A stretch of 7,489 nucleotides of DNA, taken from assembly GCA_038108155.1 (NCBI GenBank), contig JAYNHP010000067.1:1-7489 (forward strand), in the 5' to 3' direction. The notes below the pieces were generated by a model. That model made no database searches and was not told the origin of the DNA. It saw nothing but the letters and a program-made list of their open reading frames with translations. This stretch comes from MED-G20 sp038108155 (GTDB lineage: Bacteria; Bacteroidota; Bacteroidia; Flavobacteriales_D; Parvicellaceae). Shown here one piece after another: positions 7,090 through 7,489 of this stretch (within the stretch, counting starts at the first letter, position 1; each line of letters begins with the position of its first letter). The translations under genes and the position numbers were made by a program.

Positions 7090-7489
7090 ATATTACACCA
7101 GATCAATTCGTAAAAGCCTCGAGGAAGAAACTCAATGCAGCCATGAGAGATAAAGAATCAGCTTTTCAAGAAGCAGAGGGCGAAAAAATTAGAATTGTTA
7201 AACGAGCTGAGGCAGAAGCTGATTCAAAAAGGTTATCAGGTGAAGGAATTGCACAGCAAAGACTGGAAATTGTTAGGGGGTTTAAAGAATCTGTGGAAGA
7301 TTTTCAAAAAGCTTTACAAGATGTAGATCCTCAAGAAATCATGCAATTTGTTTTAATGACCCAATATTTTGATACTTTAACCGCAATTGGTGCTAATGAA
7401 AATAATAATACAGTTATGGTTCCTCACACACCAGGAGGAATGAAAGATTTTCAACAACAAATTATTGAGGGCACTTTTGTTGGTAAAGA
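7090..7489 (+). CDS. SPFH/stomatin-like protein, C-terminal part (partial at both ends)
   Basis: The frame begins at the gap as [D]ITPDQFVKASRKKLNAAMRD and remains open for 133 codons to the window edge. ITPDQFVKAS is the end of the SPFH domain. It is followed by a charged helical coiled coil (EAEGEKIRIVKRAEAEADSKRL), then GEGIAQQRLEIVRGFKESVEDF, MTQYFDTLTAIGA (90-102 of the fragment) and a Pro/Gly-containing tail VPHTPGGMKDF (111-121), all in the order usual for stomatin-like proteins. The first 13 codons align with the last 13 of the SPFH gene at 6451-6975 but differ at several amino acids and many third positions (for example ITPDQF against INPDEL). This suggests a paralog rather than the same gene. 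Joined to that gene's first 161 residues, it would give about 294 residues, a normal family length. Confidence 0.8.

Overview
The window is AT-rich and its features point to the Bacteroidota, most likely a flavobacterium-like lineage. The proteins are rich in K, I, N and F. Start codons lack Shine-Dalgarno sequences, and TAnnTTTG-type -7 elements lie ahead of guaB and purL. The protein sequences also read as Bacteroidota versions of their families. A run of ten Ns shows this is a draft scaffold, so the two disrupted genes described here could be assembly or base-call errors.

Layout. The left half reads on the minus strand. From right to left it holds: a polytopic membrane protein whose true 5' part is hidden behind an in-frame stop (2676-4007); a lipoprotein of the YtcJ-like amidohydrolase family that overlaps its 3' end by 29 bases (1046-2704); and guaB, IMP dehydrogenase, which runs off the left edge (951 to 1). 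A 178-base divergent spacer (4008-4185) separates these from the plus-strand half. That half holds purL of the short, subunit type (4186-6417), then a stomatin/SPFH gene that stops at 174 codons (6451-6975). A short hydrophobic gene start follows (7019-7079), then the N gap (7080-7089), and then the C-terminal part of an SPFH protein that runs off the right edge (7090-7489).

How the genes fit together. guaB (IMP to XMP) and purL (FGAR to FGAM) both serve purine nucleotide synthesis, but they sit on opposite strands with unrelated genes between them. The membrane protein and the amidohydrolase are translationally overlapping and probably cotranscribed, although no common function is evident. 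The SPFH material is either two tandem paralogs, the first cut short, or one gene damaged by misassembly.

I see no mobile element, CRISPR array, tRNA, rRNA or convincing riboswitch. I find no clearly novel system. The points most worth a second look are the hidden 5' coding region with its in-frame stop, and the SPFH break at the gap.
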